A stretch of 64,000 nucleotides of DNA from Treponema sp. JC4 (GTDB taxonomy: Bacteria > Spirochaetota > Spirochaetia > Treponematales > Treponemataceae), in assembly GCF_000260795.1 (NCBI RefSeq), contig NZ_AJGU01000011.1, positions 1 through 64,000 on the forward strand. Reading direction: 5' to 3'. Below the pieces are notes generated by a model that made no database searches, was not told the DNA's origin, and worked only from the letters and a program-made list of their open reading frames with translations. Positions within the stretch are counted from its first letter, which is position 1. Each line of letters begins with the position of its first letter. Below, one piece after another: positions 1 to 8,703 of the stretch. The position numbers and the translations under genes were made by a program.

Positions 1-806
1 TTCGGATTTTTGAGGGGAATGGTTACAAAATCTTCGGTTTCTTCGTTGCGGGTTTCGTCGGAAAGAACGCCTGAAAGGAAGGTGAAGCCGTTTAAGTTTT
101 TTAAGAGGTTTAATTCTGTGGCGCGGTCGGCAACGGTAATGGGCTGGTCCAGGTTATAGTTTTTGATTATATCATCTGAGAAAAAGGATTTTACGTCGTC
201 AGTATCAAAGGTAACAAAGTGATAGGGAAGCAGGTCTTCCAGAGAAATCCATTCATTCCTGGAAAGAGGATGATTTTTGTGGATGTAAACAAAGGCGCTG
301 CATTCTGTAAGGTGAGTAAAAGTCAGACTGTTTTGTGCCAAACTCCTTGTAATTTCTTCCCGGTTTTTGTCACTCAGGTAAAGGATTCCTATGTCGCTTT
401 TTCCTGTGGCAACGTCGTCTATTACGCTCAGGGCCCGCATTTCTCTAAAGGAAAAATCGTACTGGCTGCGGGTGAATTTATTTACGACTTCTATAAAGGC
501 AATTCTAGCAAATTCGTAATAGAGGGCAGATACCGAAAAGCTTTTCTTTACGGCGCTCGTGTATTTTTTTACAAGGTTTTCATAGTTCTGAAAAAGAGCT
601 TTGGCATCCGAAAGAAAGTCGCTTCCTTTTTCGGTCAGGCTTGTTCCCCGCGAGGTTCGTCTGAAAATTGCAAAACCAAGTTCTGCTTCCAGGTCATGAA
701 CGCTGCTTGTAAGGGAGGGCTGAGAAATAAAAAGTTTTTCGGATGCCTTGTTAAAGGAGCCGCAGTCTGCGACTCCCAAACAATAGCGAATCTGCTGAAT
801 TGTCAT
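1..806 (-). CDS. LysR-family transcriptional regulator (C-terminus outside window)
   Basis: Reading the minus strand from the ATG at 806 gives an uninterrupted frame to the window edge (about 268 codons). It opens with MTIQQIRYCLGVADCGSF and continues into KASEKLFISQPSLTSSVHDLE and a TSRGTSLTEKG segment, the typical winged-helix N-terminus of LysR regulators, followed by the start of the periplasmic-binding-like effector domain. It lies 16 bp after the nitrogenase-like beta subunit on the same strand, so it is probably the last gene of that operon seen here. No good ribosome site precedes the ATG. LysR proteins often control sulfur assimilation genes, so it is a candidate regulator of the cysK/nitrogenase-like regulon, but the palindromes there could belong to another protein. 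Confidence 0.9.
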   Translation of the reverse strand, partial: MTIQQIRYCLGVADCGSFNKASEKLFISQPSLTSSVHDLEAELGFAIFRRTSRGTSLTEKGSDFLSDAKALFQNYENLVKKYTSAVKKSFSVSALYYEFARIAFIEVVNKFTRSQYDFSFREMRALSVIDDVATGKSDIGILYLSDKNREEITRSLAQNSLTFTHLTECSAFVYIHKNHPLSRNEWISLEDLLPYHFVTFDTDDVKSFFSDDIIKNYNLDQPITVADRATELNLLKNLNGFTFLSGVLSDETRNEETEDFVTIPLKNP

Positions 807-822
807 TATATAATAGAAGAAA

Positions 823-2142
823 TTAGTTGAAACGCTGCACAGCAACCGAATAGATATCTTCTATCAGCTTGATGCCGCCGCGGTAGCCAACGTAAGAAGT
901 ATCCATTACGACTCGGTCCTGGAATGGCCAGGCAATGTTCAAAAAGTTTCCTTTGAGTTCGCCGGTCAGTTCCTTGTCAAAATAGCTTCCAAGAACCAGA
1001 GGATATCCGTGGTAATCGTGCTTTTTGATTTCTTCGTGAATCAGATAGCTGTCGGTGTTGAAATCAACTTGAGCTTCCAAGCCGTAATTGAGTTTTTTGA
1101 ACTCGGCGCGGATGGCTTCCTGGTGCTCTTTTGGAGTGTCGTCGGTTACAAACTGCTTTGCAGGGAAAAGTCCCAGGTCGTTTACAAGGAACTTTGTTGC
1201 TGCCAGGGCATAGTGAGCGTCTGCTACAACAGAGAACTGCTTGTTGATTACGCGGTTTTCAAGGAAGAGATCTGCATAGCGTTCAATGATGTAGTAAAAA
1301 TACTTTTCGTGCTCAGTGATTATGCTTTCAACTTTTTCTGATGGCACTTTTGTAAACTCTGCAACTGCGCGCAGGAACTTGCTTGTTTCTGTTGCACCGA
1401 TTGGAAGAACCGGGTAGTGCAGGTAAGGAGTTCCGAATTTGCTTTCAAGCTTTTTAACGTTTTTAAGGCCGACCCAGGGAGAAATCAAAAGATTGAATTC
1501 TGCCTTTGGAACCAGATCGATGTTTTTGATTCCGCGGTCGTAGCCGAAGATTGTGTTTGGAGTAAGTCCAAGCTCGCGTACAAGATTTTCCAGCTCGCGA
1601 AGGTTTCCAAGCCAGAAGAGATCCTGATAAGGAACATCTGCCCAGATGTTTACAAGGCCTTTGATTTTTGCTGTGTTCTTTCCGTCAACGCCTTCAACTT
1701 TTGGAAGATACTGATCGATGATTGCATCTACAACCTGCTCGTGCCCCCTGTAGTTGTTACCTTTGAAGCCCGCAGTATTTGCGTAAACTACTGGTTTTTC
1801 AGCATCTTCATATTGACTTACAATTTCGCCCGAGTCATCACCAACGATTTCAGGAATACAACCGGTAAGAACCACGTACAAATCTGCATCAATAACCTTA
1901 AGGGCGTTTTCGATTGTGCTCTTAAGCTTTTTGGTACCGCCAAAGACTACGTCCTTTTCGTTGATACTTGTACAAGGGAAGATGTTAGGAGAAAAATATC
2001 CCGAACTTCCTGTTCCGTCTGAAAGTTTCTGAGCACAGCCCGGTCCTGAATGAAGAACCGGAATTGCGCGTGTTATCGCCTGAACTGTTTGCATAGAAGC
2101 AAGCGCACATTTATATCTTTGTTTGTCTAAGAGTTTTGCCAT
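823..2142 (-). CDS. Nitrogenase-like beta subunit (NifK/MarK-type)
   Basis: A 439-aa member of the oxidoreductase/nitrogenase component 1 family. The three cysteines expected to hold a P-cluster are present: C12, C36 in HSGPGC and C95 in LTGC followed by IPEIVGDD, matching the C/GSQGC/TTC-EVIGDD pattern of NifK. It is shorter than NifK (about 520 aa) and lacks the long NifK N-terminus. It follows the alpha-like subunit by 91 bp and both follow a cysteine-synthase homologue, so they should form one complex. Group IV nitrogenase-like enzymes include methylthio-alkane reductase (Mar), which releases methanethiol from thioethers; the sulfur context favours this. NifN-type scaffold or F430-type reductase roles are alternatives. 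The substrate is inferred, not shown. Confidence 0.85.
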   Translation of the reverse strand: MAKLLDKQRYKCALASMQTVQAITRAIPVLHSGPGCAQKLSDGTGSSGYFSPNIFPCTSINEKDVVFGGTKKLKSTIENALKVIDADLYVVLTGCIPEIVGDDSGEIVSQYEDAEKPVVYANTAGFKGNNYRGHEQVVDAIIDQYLPKVEGVDGKNTAKIKGLVNIWADVPYQDLFWLGNLRELENLVRELGLTPNTIFGYDRGIKNIDLVPKAEFNLLISPWVGLKNVKKLESKFGTPYLHYPVLPIGATETSKFLRAVAEFTKVPSEKVESIITEHEKYFYYIIERYADLFLENRVINKQFSVVADAHYALAATKFLVNDLGLFPAKQFVTDDTPKEHQEAIRAEFKKLNYGLEAQVDFNTDSYLIHEEIKKHDYHGYPLVLGSYFDKELTGELKGNFLNIAWPFQDRVVMDTSYVGYRGGIKLIEDIYSVAVQRFN

Positions 2143-2233
2143 TTTATTACCTCAATGTGGTAGAGCTAAAAATTGCTGTTCGCAATTTTTTTAACGCTCT
2201 GCTATTTATCAAGAACCTGACCAGCAGGTTCTC

Positions 2234-3718
2234 TCACCCTCGCTCTTTTGGTGTGTTGTTTGAATCAAAGAAAGCATCAACATTCTGCTTGTACCACCAG
2301 TCGGTGTATGGAAGCTTTACGCGTTTTGCAAGGTTCTGTTCAAAACTGCGGTTGCGGATTGAATCCAGAATCGACTTTGCAAACTCTAACGTGTGCTTAT
2401 AGCCGAAAATCATATATTCGTCGGCAACATAAACAGCGCTTGTTCCGTTTTTAATAGCCCATACTGTGGAACCCGGATGGCGCGACAAATACAAATCAGG
2501 CTTGTACTTGTGGAGAATATTCATAACCTCGTAGTTCTGCTGGTCAGAAACGCTGGCTTCAAAGTTAATGTTATTCTCCAGAAGATACTTCATGCTAGGA
2601 GGAACATCGCCGTTTTCGTATTTTTTGTCGTAGTGCCATGCCAGTGCCCACACAACTTCAATGCCAAGTTCATTCAAAACGCGGCTAACTTCAAAAGTAT
2701 AGCCGGGACCCATTCCGATTACCGCACGAAGGCCTTTCAATTCCTTTTTGATTTCTTCAATCTGAGGAATATAGATAGCCCGCTGCTCTTCAATGTATTT
2801 TTCAACTTTTTCTGAACGTCCGGTTACGCGGCCAATTTCGCGCAGCCAGGTTTCAAAGCCCACAATACCGCACTGGTTGATTGAGCGCACGTAAGGAACG
2901 CCGTATTTTTCTTCCAGACCGTTTCCAAGGTAGTTTCCCAAAGTACCACAGATACAGGTTGTAGCAAGTGATTCTGAAATGTGGGAAAGTTCTTCCACAG
3001 TCGAGTTACAGTAGAGGAAAACCGGATCCAGGTCGAAGTTCTTAAAGATTTCGATGATTTCCGGGCGGGCACTTTCGTAGAAGTTCTTAAAGTTGATTTT
3101 ATTTGATTTAACGCCTTCCCGCGGTGGCTGAACAATCGAACTCAAAACTGCGTGGTCTGCAATATCAAAGCCTGTTGCCCAGATTCGCGATTTAAATCCT
3201 TCGCAGTGAACCGCAACTACAGGCACATCAATTTCGTCACGAACTTCGTCCACAACGCTGTCGATATCCTCACCGATAATTCCGGTCGCACATGAACTGG
3301 AAACAAAAATCGCCTTTGGAGAGTAGCGTTTGTTTACTTCACGGATAATTTTTCCAAGAGCCTGAGTTGAGCCGAAAATTGTGTCCTGCTCGTTCATGTC
3401 TGTTCCAACGTAAACTGTGCTGGTTGTAACGCCGCGCTTTTTTGCCATTACCTTGTCCAGGTAGTAGTTTCCCGCGCTGGCAACCGAACAGCCTGCCGGT
3501 CCGTGGTGAATTACCGCTACGTCACGGATTGCTGCCAGCTGGCTGAGTCCGCAGGATGAAAGACAGGTGCTGGACTGAGAAAAGCAGCGTGAGCAGCCCT
3601 TGAGGCTTCCGCATTCAGATTTTTCTGCCAGATCCTTTAAGTTTCCAACGTAGCCCGTAATAGACCCGATTCGGTTTTCGCGTGTTGCCACGTTGGATGA
3701 GTTTGTATTAATTGCCAT
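2234..3718 (-). CDS. Nitrogenase-like alpha subunit (NifD/MarD-type)
   Basis: A 494-aa protein of the nitrogenase component 1 family. C56, C77 (HHGPAGC) and C143 (SSSCATGIIGEDI) correspond to the P-cluster ligands of NifD. C257 lies in a CGTLGNYLGNGLEEKYG stretch that aligns without gaps to the NifD segment containing the FeMo-cofactor cysteine (Cys275). I see no clear equivalent of the cofactor histidine (His442): the matching C-terminal region reads YVADEYMIFGYKHT. The N-terminus has an extra cysteine cluster (C36, C42, C45, C52). Retained cluster cysteines with an altered cofactor pocket suggest a catalytic nitrogenase-like reductase binding a NifB-type cluster rather than a true Mo nitrogenase. 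The start has a good AGGAG site. Confidence 0.85.
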   Translation of the reverse strand: MAINTNSSNVATRENRIGSITGYVGNLKDLAEKSECGSLKGCSRCFSQSSTCLSSCGLSQLAAIRDVAVIHHGPAGCSVASAGNYYLDKVMAKKRGVTTSTVYVGTDMNEQDTIFGSTQALGKIIREVNKRYSPKAIFVSSSCATGIIGEDIDSVVDEVRDEIDVPVVAVHCEGFKSRIWATGFDIADHAVLSSIVQPPREGVKSNKINFKNFYESARPEIIEIFKNFDLDPVFLYCNSTVEELSHISESLATTCICGTLGNYLGNGLEEKYGVPYVRSINQCGIVGFETWLREIGRVTGRSEKVEKYIEEQRAIYIPQIEEIKKELKGLRAVIGMGPGYTFEVSRVLNELGIEVVWALAWHYDKKYENGDVPPSMKYLLENNINFEASVSDQQNYEVMNILHKYKPDLYLSRHPGSTVWAIKNGTSAVYVADEYMIFGYKHTLEFAKSILDSIRNRSFEQNLAKRVKLPYTDWWYKQNVDAFFDSNNTPKERG

Positions 3719-3735
3719 ATTTGCTCCTATATATA

Positions 3736-3818
3736 AGGGTGGGGGAGGACTCCCCCTCGCTCCAACCTGCTTCGCAGTTTTCCGCTACCCCCTCTGCGGG
3801 CTCAAACGCCGCCCGCAA
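3736..3818 (-). repeat. GC-rich dispersed intergenic repeat, copy 1
   Basis: This fills the gap between cysK and the alpha-like gene. Read on the minus strand it has a TGCGGGC/GCCCGCA hairpin, then GGGGGTAGCGGA, GCGAAGCAGG, TTGGAGCGAGGGGGAG and a short GGGGGA/TCCCCC hairpin. The same order of blocks occurs on the plus strand at 28566-28650. It is much more GC-rich than its surroundings and has no plausible reading frame. It may fold as a chain of hairpins and act as an intercistronic mRNA element or a REP-like repeat. Confidence 0.6.
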
Positions 3819-3827
3819 CGCCTGCTT

Positions 3828-4844
3828 TTAGAACGATGCCTTTTTCTCTACGTCCTCACGTACGCGCTGAAGGTCTTCACTCAAATAACGTTCACCGTTG
3901 TCCGGCAAGAGAGGTACAATCAGTTTGCCCTTATTCTCATCCTTAAGTGCCTGCTTAATAGCAATTGCAAGTGATGCACCGCTTGAAGCACCGATAAAGA
4001 TTCCTTCATAGTGAGCCAGCAGGTGAATTGCGCGCAAAGTTTCTGCGTAAGTTACAGTTTCGTATTCGTCTACAACCTTGTCGTTGAAGTTTGTAGGAGC
4101 CATTGGGTTCAGGCCGTTTTCATCGTGAACAGCGTGGATTCCGTGGAAACCGCCGTCTTCAACGCCCTGAACTACCGGGTGCTCAACATCAGCTTTATCA
4201 GGCTGTGCGATTACTGTTTTAATAGAAGGATTTTTCTCTTTTAAGAACTTGCTTACACCGTGAGTGCTTCCGCCAGTTCCAACACCACCTACAAAAATAT
4301 CAACCTTACCGTCTGTGTCTTCCCAGATTTCAGGACCAGTGTGGCGGTAATGGGCGCCAGGGTTATCAGGATTAGAAAGCTGACGTGTTGTCCAGCTGTC
4401 TGGAGTTGTATCAAGCATCCACTGGTAAACGTCGTTAAAGGCTTCAATTCCTTTTTCAAAAACGCCCTTAATCAAATCTTCCGGCGGATTAACAAGTTCA
4501 GAACCGTAAGCTTCCAGAAGCTTTTTGCGCTCAATAGAAACTCCGTTCTGGATTCCAACCTTAAACTTATAGCCTTTTGCCGCTGCAACAGCCGCAATAC
4601 CAATTCCCATGTTTCCTGAAGTAAATTCAACAAGAGTTGTTTTTTTCGGGCTGATTTCACCGCGTTTTTCTGCTTCTTCAATAATTTCAAGCGCTGCTCT
4701 GTCCTTGTGAGAACCAGCCGGGTTGAAGTATTCAAGTTTTCCCGCAATGCGGCCCTTTAATCCAAGCGCTTTTTCAAGACGGTGGAATTCAACTAATGGT
4801 GTGTGTCCGATAAGTTCGGTAATTGAATTGTAGATTTTCCCCAT
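3828..4844 (-). CDS. Cysteine synthase family protein (PLP-dependent O-acetylserine sulfhydrylase-like)
   Basis: A 338-aa fold-type II PLP enzyme. ITELIGHTPLVEF, LEYFNPAGSHKDRAALEII (PLP lysine in SHKDR, where CysK usually has SVKDR), TSGNMGIG (usually TSGNTGIG) and GGVGTGGSTHG are the diagnostic stretches, and the length is close to CysK/CysM. It would use sulfide, or possibly a thiol, with O-acetylserine or O-acetylhomoserine. It is the first gene of the unit that continues into the nitrogenase-like subunits and is driven by the promoter at 4902-4930. This links that system to sulfur assimilation. Slight deviations at the PLP motifs leave room for a related beta-replacing lyase. Confidence 0.88.
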   Translation of the reverse strand: MGKIYNSITELIGHTPLVEFHRLEKALGLKGRIAGKLEYFNPAGSHKDRAALEIIEEAEKRGEISPKKTTLVEFTSGNMGIGIAAVAAAKGYKFKVGIQNGVSIERKKLLEAYGSELVNPPEDLIKGVFEKGIEAFNDVYQWMLDTTPDSWTTRQLSNPDNPGAHYRHTGPEIWEDTDGKVDIFVGGVGTGGSTHGVSKFLKEKNPSIKTVIAQPDKADVEHPVVQGVEDGGFHGIHAVHDENGLNPMAPTNFNDKVVDEYETVTYAETLRAIHLLAHYEGIFIGASSGASLAIAIKQALKDENKGKLIVPLLPDNGERYLSEDLQRVREDVEKKASF

Positions 4845-4876
4845 ATAACAAATCTCCTGCTGCTAGTTTTTTAATT

Positions 4877-4935
4877 ACCTACTAATACAGTAGGTAAGAG
4901 TAATTTAATATTATTTACCTACTTAGTCAATAGGT
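4877..4935 (-). promoter_or_regulatory. cysK promoter with paired 19-bp palindromic operators
   Basis: On the minus strand a -35 TTGACT (4925-4930) and a -10 TAAATT (4902-4907) are separated by 17 bp. One palindrome, ACCTACT-N5-AATAGGT (4917-4935), covers the -35. A second, perfect one, ACCTACT-N5-AGTAGGT (4877-4895), covers the expected transcription start. The same pair with the same 40-bp offset is found before the NifH-like gene and, with a 47-bp offset, before the NifB-like gene. The placement suggests a repressor. Confidence 0.8.
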
Positions 4936-4989
4936 TATGTAAAAATTTGTGTTTTTTACTGCTGTATTGGTAGTGTAGGCTTTGTAAAA

Positions 4990-5053
4990 CCGAAAAATAG
5001 AAACCATTCTGAAAGGGTACTTCCTACCATTCGAGGGTAACTTATCCTATACT
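4990..5053 (+). promoter_or_regulatory. Glucan-locus promoter: conserved upstream box and TATACT -10
   Basis: A box beginning CCGAAAAATAG with ACCATTCTGAAA just after it lies 58 bp before a TATACT hexamer (5048-5053), upstream of the importer operon. The same box lies 57 bp before TATACT at 13705, and related boxes precede the genes at 16723 and 18913. The distance places it upstream of the -35 region, as for an activator site. The AraC-type response regulator at 25282-26718 is the obvious candidate binder (inference). Confidence 0.6.
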
Positions 5054-5072
5054 CAATCCTGAGGTAAAACCC

Positions 5073-6050
5073 ATGAAAAAAAATAACGAGATTGGTCAGG
5101 CTACTGCTTTGGCAGAAAAGACAGTCTGGCAAAGATTAAAAGACGAAAAGTGGCTGCAGATTATGGCATGGCTTGGCCTTATCTGGATGCTGATATTCAA
5201 TTACGCACCTATGTATGGTCTGCTGATTGCATTTAAGAAAAACTATCGTATAACAACTCCTCTTTTCAGCATGGAGTTTTTGAAATCACCTTGGGCTGAT
5301 CATTTCGGTTTCCAGCATTTCATCAACTTCTTTAAGGATGAGGAATTTGCAAACGTTATGGTAAACACTTTGGGAATCAGTCTTCTTAAACTTCTTATCT
5401 GTTTCCCTCTTCCAATCGTGTTTGCAATCTTTTTGAACGAGGTTCGCAGCGACCGTTTTAAGAAAAGTATTCAGACAATTTCTTATTTGCCACACTTCCT
5501 TTCCTGGGTTGTTCTTGGCGGTATTCTTACTTCATGGCTTGATGAAAACGGATTTATCAATCAGCTGCTTGTAAATAGCGGTTTGATGAGAAAACCTCTT
5601 TCTTATCTTGCTTATCCGAAATTCTTCTGGGCTATTGTAGTAATTTCTGATTTGTGGAAGGAACTTGGCTGGTCTGCAATCATTTATCTTGCTGCTATCA
5701 GCGGAATTGACCAGCAGATGTATGAGGCTGCCGAAATTGACGGTGCAAGCCGCCTTCGACAGATTTTTTCAATCACCCTGCCTTCAATTAAGGGAACAAT
5801 TATCATCATGTTCATTCTTGCGGTAGGTGGACTTCTTAATTCTAACTTTGATCAGATTTTTGTTTTGTGGAATCCATTGAATTCAGAAAGATCAAATGTA
5901 ATTGATATCTACACTTATACGACCGCTATGAGAAGTATGAGATATTCATATGCCTCGGCAATTGGTTTGTTCAAGTCTGTGGTTGCATTTATCCTCTTGT
6001 TCATTGCAAACCAGGTAACAAAGAAAGTGAATAAAACATCACTGTTCTAG
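5073..6050 (+). CDS. Sugar ABC transporter permease, LplB/YtcP-pathway type
   Basis: A 325-aa inner-membrane permease of the MalF/LplB family. The N-terminus has a short cytoplasmic part and a first membrane span near 30-50 (LGLIWMLIFNYAPMYGLLIAF), a hallmark of the LplB group, then further spans. The EAA loop that contacts the ATPase is seen as YEAAEIDGASRLRQIFSIT. It is followed 14 bp later by its partner permease and then a solute-binding lipoprotein, forming an importer for oligosaccharides. No ATPase is encoded here, so a shared MsmX-type ATPase is likely. The ATG is preceded by a TGAGG ribosome site. Neighbouring glucanases imply beta-glucan oligosaccharides as substrate. Confidence 0.92.
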   Translation: MKKNNEIGQATALAEKTVWQRLKDEKWLQIMAWLGLIWMLIFNYAPMYGLLIAFKKNYRITTPLFSMEFLKSPWADHFGFQHFINFFKDEEFANVMVNTLGISLLKLLICFPLPIVFAIFLNEVRSDRFKKSIQTISYLPHFLSWVVLGGILTSWLDENGFINQLLVNSGLMRKPLSYLAYPKFFWAIVVISDLWKELGWSAIIYLAAISGIDQQMYEAAEIDGASRLRQIFSITLPSIKGTIIIMFILAVGGLLNSNFDQIFVLWNPLNSERSNVIDIYTYTTAMRSMRYSYASAIGLFKSVVAFILLFIANQVTKKVNKTSLF

Positions 6051-6064
6051 TCAGGAGTAGTAAA

Positions 6065-6943
6065 ATGAGAAAATTAAACAGTAATACCCCCTTTAATGTA
6101 ATTATAAATACTGTAATGGTTCTGGTGTGTTTTATCGCCCTTTATCCGGTATGGTATACAATTATCGTTTCTTTTAATAATTCAGAAGATACTTTAAGAG
6201 GCGGCGTTTATTTCTGGCCAAGAATGTTTACTCTTGAAAGCTACCGTACAGTTTTCCAGGATAAGTCAATCATCAAGGCTTTTGGAATCACAATTTTGAG
6301 AACCCTGCTTGGAACTGTTTCCAGCGTTGTCTTTACTTCTATGGTTGCTTACGCTTTTTCAAAAAAGCACATTCTGGGAAACAAGGTTTACATGATTATC
6401 GGAACAATCACAATGTTCTTTGGAGGCGGTCTTATCCCGACTTTTATCCTCTTTAAGAATATCGGCTTGTACGACAACTTCCTGGTTTACATCATTCCGT
6501 GCATGTTCAACTTTTACAACATGATTATCTTTATGGCATTCTTCCGAGAGCTTCCTGTTGGTCTTGAAGAATCAGCAAAGCTTGACGGGGCAAACGATCT
6601 GATAATCTTCTTTAGAATTATCCTTCCTTTGTCTATGCCGGTTGTTGCAACAATTGCTCTTTTCAACGGTGTATGGCAGTGGAACGATTATTTTACAGGA
6701 GTTATGTACATCAACAATGCAGACTTGCAGCCAATTCAGACTTTCCTTTACCGCATTGTTGCCAGCGCATCTGCATCTAAGGCAGTTGTAAGTTTACCGG
6801 CAGGTATTTCTGCTCAGCAGGTAAGTTCACAGTCGGTTCGTCTTGCAACCATGGTTGTAACAACTTTCCCGATTGTATGTGTATATCCATTCCTGCAGAA
6901 GTACTTTGTTAAGGGAATGCTTATTGGTTCAATTAAGGGCTAA
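6065..6943 (+). CDS. Sugar ABC transporter permease, LplC/YtcP type
   Basis: A 292-aa MalG/LplC-family permease with about six predicted membrane segments, starting with NVIINTVMVLVCFIALYPVWYT. The EAA-loop motif is EESAKLDGANDLIIFFRI. It ends in the usual short C-terminal sequence KYFVKGMLIGSIKG, which is typical of the family. It forms the heteromeric channel with the upstream permease and is co-transcribed with it. The start is preceded by CAGGAG. Confidence 0.93.
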   Translation: MRKLNSNTPFNVIINTVMVLVCFIALYPVWYTIIVSFNNSEDTLRGGVYFWPRMFTLESYRTVFQDKSIIKAFGITILRTLLGTVSSVVFTSMVAYAFSKKHILGNKVYMIIGTITMFFGGGLIPTFILFKNIGLYDNFLVYIIPCMFNFYNMIIFMAFFRELPVGLEESAKLDGANDLIIFFRIILPLSMPVVATIALFNGVWQWNDYFTGVMYINNADLQPIQTFLYRIVASASASKAVVSLPAGISAQQVSSQSVRLATMVVTTFPIVCVYPFLQKYFVKGMLIGSIKG

Positions 6944-7004
6944 AAATACTATATATATAGAAGAAAACGGCAAAAAAATCACTGACTAAAAATTGGAGGT
7001 CAAT

Positions 7005-8651
7005 ATGAAAAAAATCAGTAAGATTTTGAAAAGTTCAATACTTGGGCTTCTTGCGCTTTCATCACTAGGAATGATGTCTTGCGGCAAGGGAGCAGATGGA
7101 AAGACAGGTACTCTTGCGGGTACAAAGGATGCAGCGGGCTGGAAGCTTAATGCAGACAAGCCTATAACTTTTGACTGGTATATCAACTTTTCATGGTTTG
7201 CACGACACTGGGGCGACTCAAAGGTCAGCAAATATATCACAGAAAAAACAGGCGTAAACGTAAACTTTATTGTTCCTGCTGGTAATGAGGCTGAAAAGCT
7301 CAACACTATGATTGCGGGTGATGCACTTCCTGATTTGATTACTTTGGGCTGGTACGAAGGTCAGGTTCCTATGATGATTGATTCAGGTCTTGTTTACTCA
7401 CTTGATGAACTTGCAGAAAAATATGATCCATATTTCTTTAAGGTTGCAAACCCTGATAAATTAGGCTGGTACCGCCAGGCAGACGGTCATGTTTACGGTT
7501 ATCCAAATGCAAGCTTTACACCGGCTGACTATGAAACATACAAAGGAAAACTTACTTCAAATGAAACTTTCCTTGTAAGAAAAGATTTGTACGAAGCCCT
7601 TGGAAAGCCTGATATGACAACTCCAGAGGGATTCCTCAATGCACTTCGCGCAGCAAAGAAAAAGTTCCCTACAATCAACGGACTTCCTATCATTCCTTTT
7701 GGAACTGCAGAATTCTCTGATGTAGGAAACAGCCAGCTTCAGGGCGTTCTTTCTCACTTCCTTGCAATCAATCCAGAAAATGACGGAAAGTACACAGATG
7801 CTTCTCTTGGTCTTACAGAAAATCCAGAATATGTTCGCTGGCTCAAAATGTTCCGCCAGGCACATGAAGAAGGTCTTATTCCAACAGATATTTTTGTAGA
7901 CAAACGCAGCCAGATTGAAGAAAAAGCCGCTCAGGGACGTTATTTCTGTATGCTCTACCAGAACTGGGATATGCAGGCTCCACAGAATGCTCTTTATGCT
8001 CGTGACCCTAACACAATTTATGTTGCAGTTGACGGTCCTAAGAATAGCCGTGGAGATGATCCTCAGCTTGCAGGTGGAAGTATCGCAGGTTGGACAGTTA
8101 CCCTTATCAGCAAAAAATGTAAAGACAAGGCTCGTGCAATTCAGTTCCTTACTTATCTTATCAGTGAAGAAGGTCAGATGGATACAAACTTTGGTATTCC
8201 AAACGAAACTTACACTATTAAAGATGGAATTCCAACACTTCTTCCAGAAGTAGAATCTCTTGATTCAAACGACAAGAACAAGCAGGAAACAGAGATTGGT
8301 GTTCTTTACACCTACTGGATGCTTATGGATACAGCATGGCAGGCACAGTGGGGTGTTGAATATGCTCCATCTCTTGCTCAGCCACAGCTCTGGACTCGTC
8401 CATATGTTCGCTCTTATGCAGTATATGACGGACTTACACTTCCTGTTGGTTCAGATGAAGATTTGATTTATCAGGAAATTCAGCGCCGCTGGGGTAAAGA
8501 ACTTTCTAACCTTATCCGCGCAGAAAGCGAAGCAGAATTCGACAAGATTCTTAATAACTTCAATCAGTTCAAATACGACAAGGGATACGCAAAGATTCAG
8601 GCTGCACAGACTGAACTTATGAAGAAAAACAAGGCAAAACTTGCAAGATAA
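7005..8651 (+). CDS. Extracellular solute-binding lipoprotein (LplA-type)
   Basis: A 548-aa family 1 solute-binding protein. The signal peptide ends in a lipobox (LGMMSCGK), so the mature protein is lipid-anchored. The length and the FDWYINFSWFARHWGDSKVSKYITEKTGVNVNF opening (here only an excerpt of the family's usual beta-strand/helix start) resemble LplA-like oligosaccharide binders. I chose the ATG at 7005 because a strong TTGGAGGT ribosome site lies directly before it; an upstream TTG at 6993 lies inside that site. It supplies the two preceding permeases. The ligand is probably a beta-1,3-gluco-oligosaccharide judging from the downstream enzymes. Confidence 0.92.
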   Translation: MKKISKILKSSILGLLALSSLGMMSCGKGADGKTGTLAGTKDAAGWKLNADKPITFDWYINFSWFARHWGDSKVSKYITEKTGVNVNFIVPAGNEAEKLNTMIAGDALPDLITLGWYEGQVPMMIDSGLVYSLDELAEKYDPYFFKVANPDKLGWYRQADGHVYGYPNASFTPADYETYKGKLTSNETFLVRKDLYEALGKPDMTTPEGFLNALRAAKKKFPTINGLPIIPFGTAEFSDVGNSQLQGVLSHFLAINPENDGKYTDASLGLTENPEYVRWLKMFRQAHEEGLIPTDIFVDKRSQIEEKAAQGRYFCMLYQNWDMQAPQNALYARDPNTIYVAVDGPKNSRGDDPQLAGGSIAGWTVTLISKKCKDKARAIQFLTYLISEEGQMDTNFGIPNETYTIKDGIPTLLPEVESLDSNDKNKQETEIGVLYTYWMLMDTAWQAQWGVEYAPSLAQPQLWTRPYVRSYAVYDGLTLPVGSDEDLIYQEIQRRWGKELSNLIRAESEAEFDKILNNFNQFKYDKGYAKIQAAQTELMKKNKAKLAR

Positions 8652-8659
8652 ATAAAAAG

Positions 8660-8684
8660 GGGAGGGCTTTTACCGGGCCTTCCC
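8660..8684 (+). terminator. Intercistronic hairpin after the binding-protein gene
   Basis: GGGAGGGC and GCCTTCCC form an 8-bp stem with one G-U pair. There is no U-run; instead the sequence runs straight into ACACAGGAG, the ribosome site of the GH16 gene. It looks like an RNA-stabilising or partial-attenuation hairpin that allows high expression of the binding protein relative to downstream genes. Confidence 0.5.
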
Positions 8685-8703
8685 ACACAGGAGAAAAAAG
8701 AAA

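Noticed and set aside
219-830. A 203-codon open frame on the plus strand
   Set aside because: It lies opposite the LysR gene, has low-complexity Phe/Cys-rich content and no signals. The minus-strand LysR reading explains the region.
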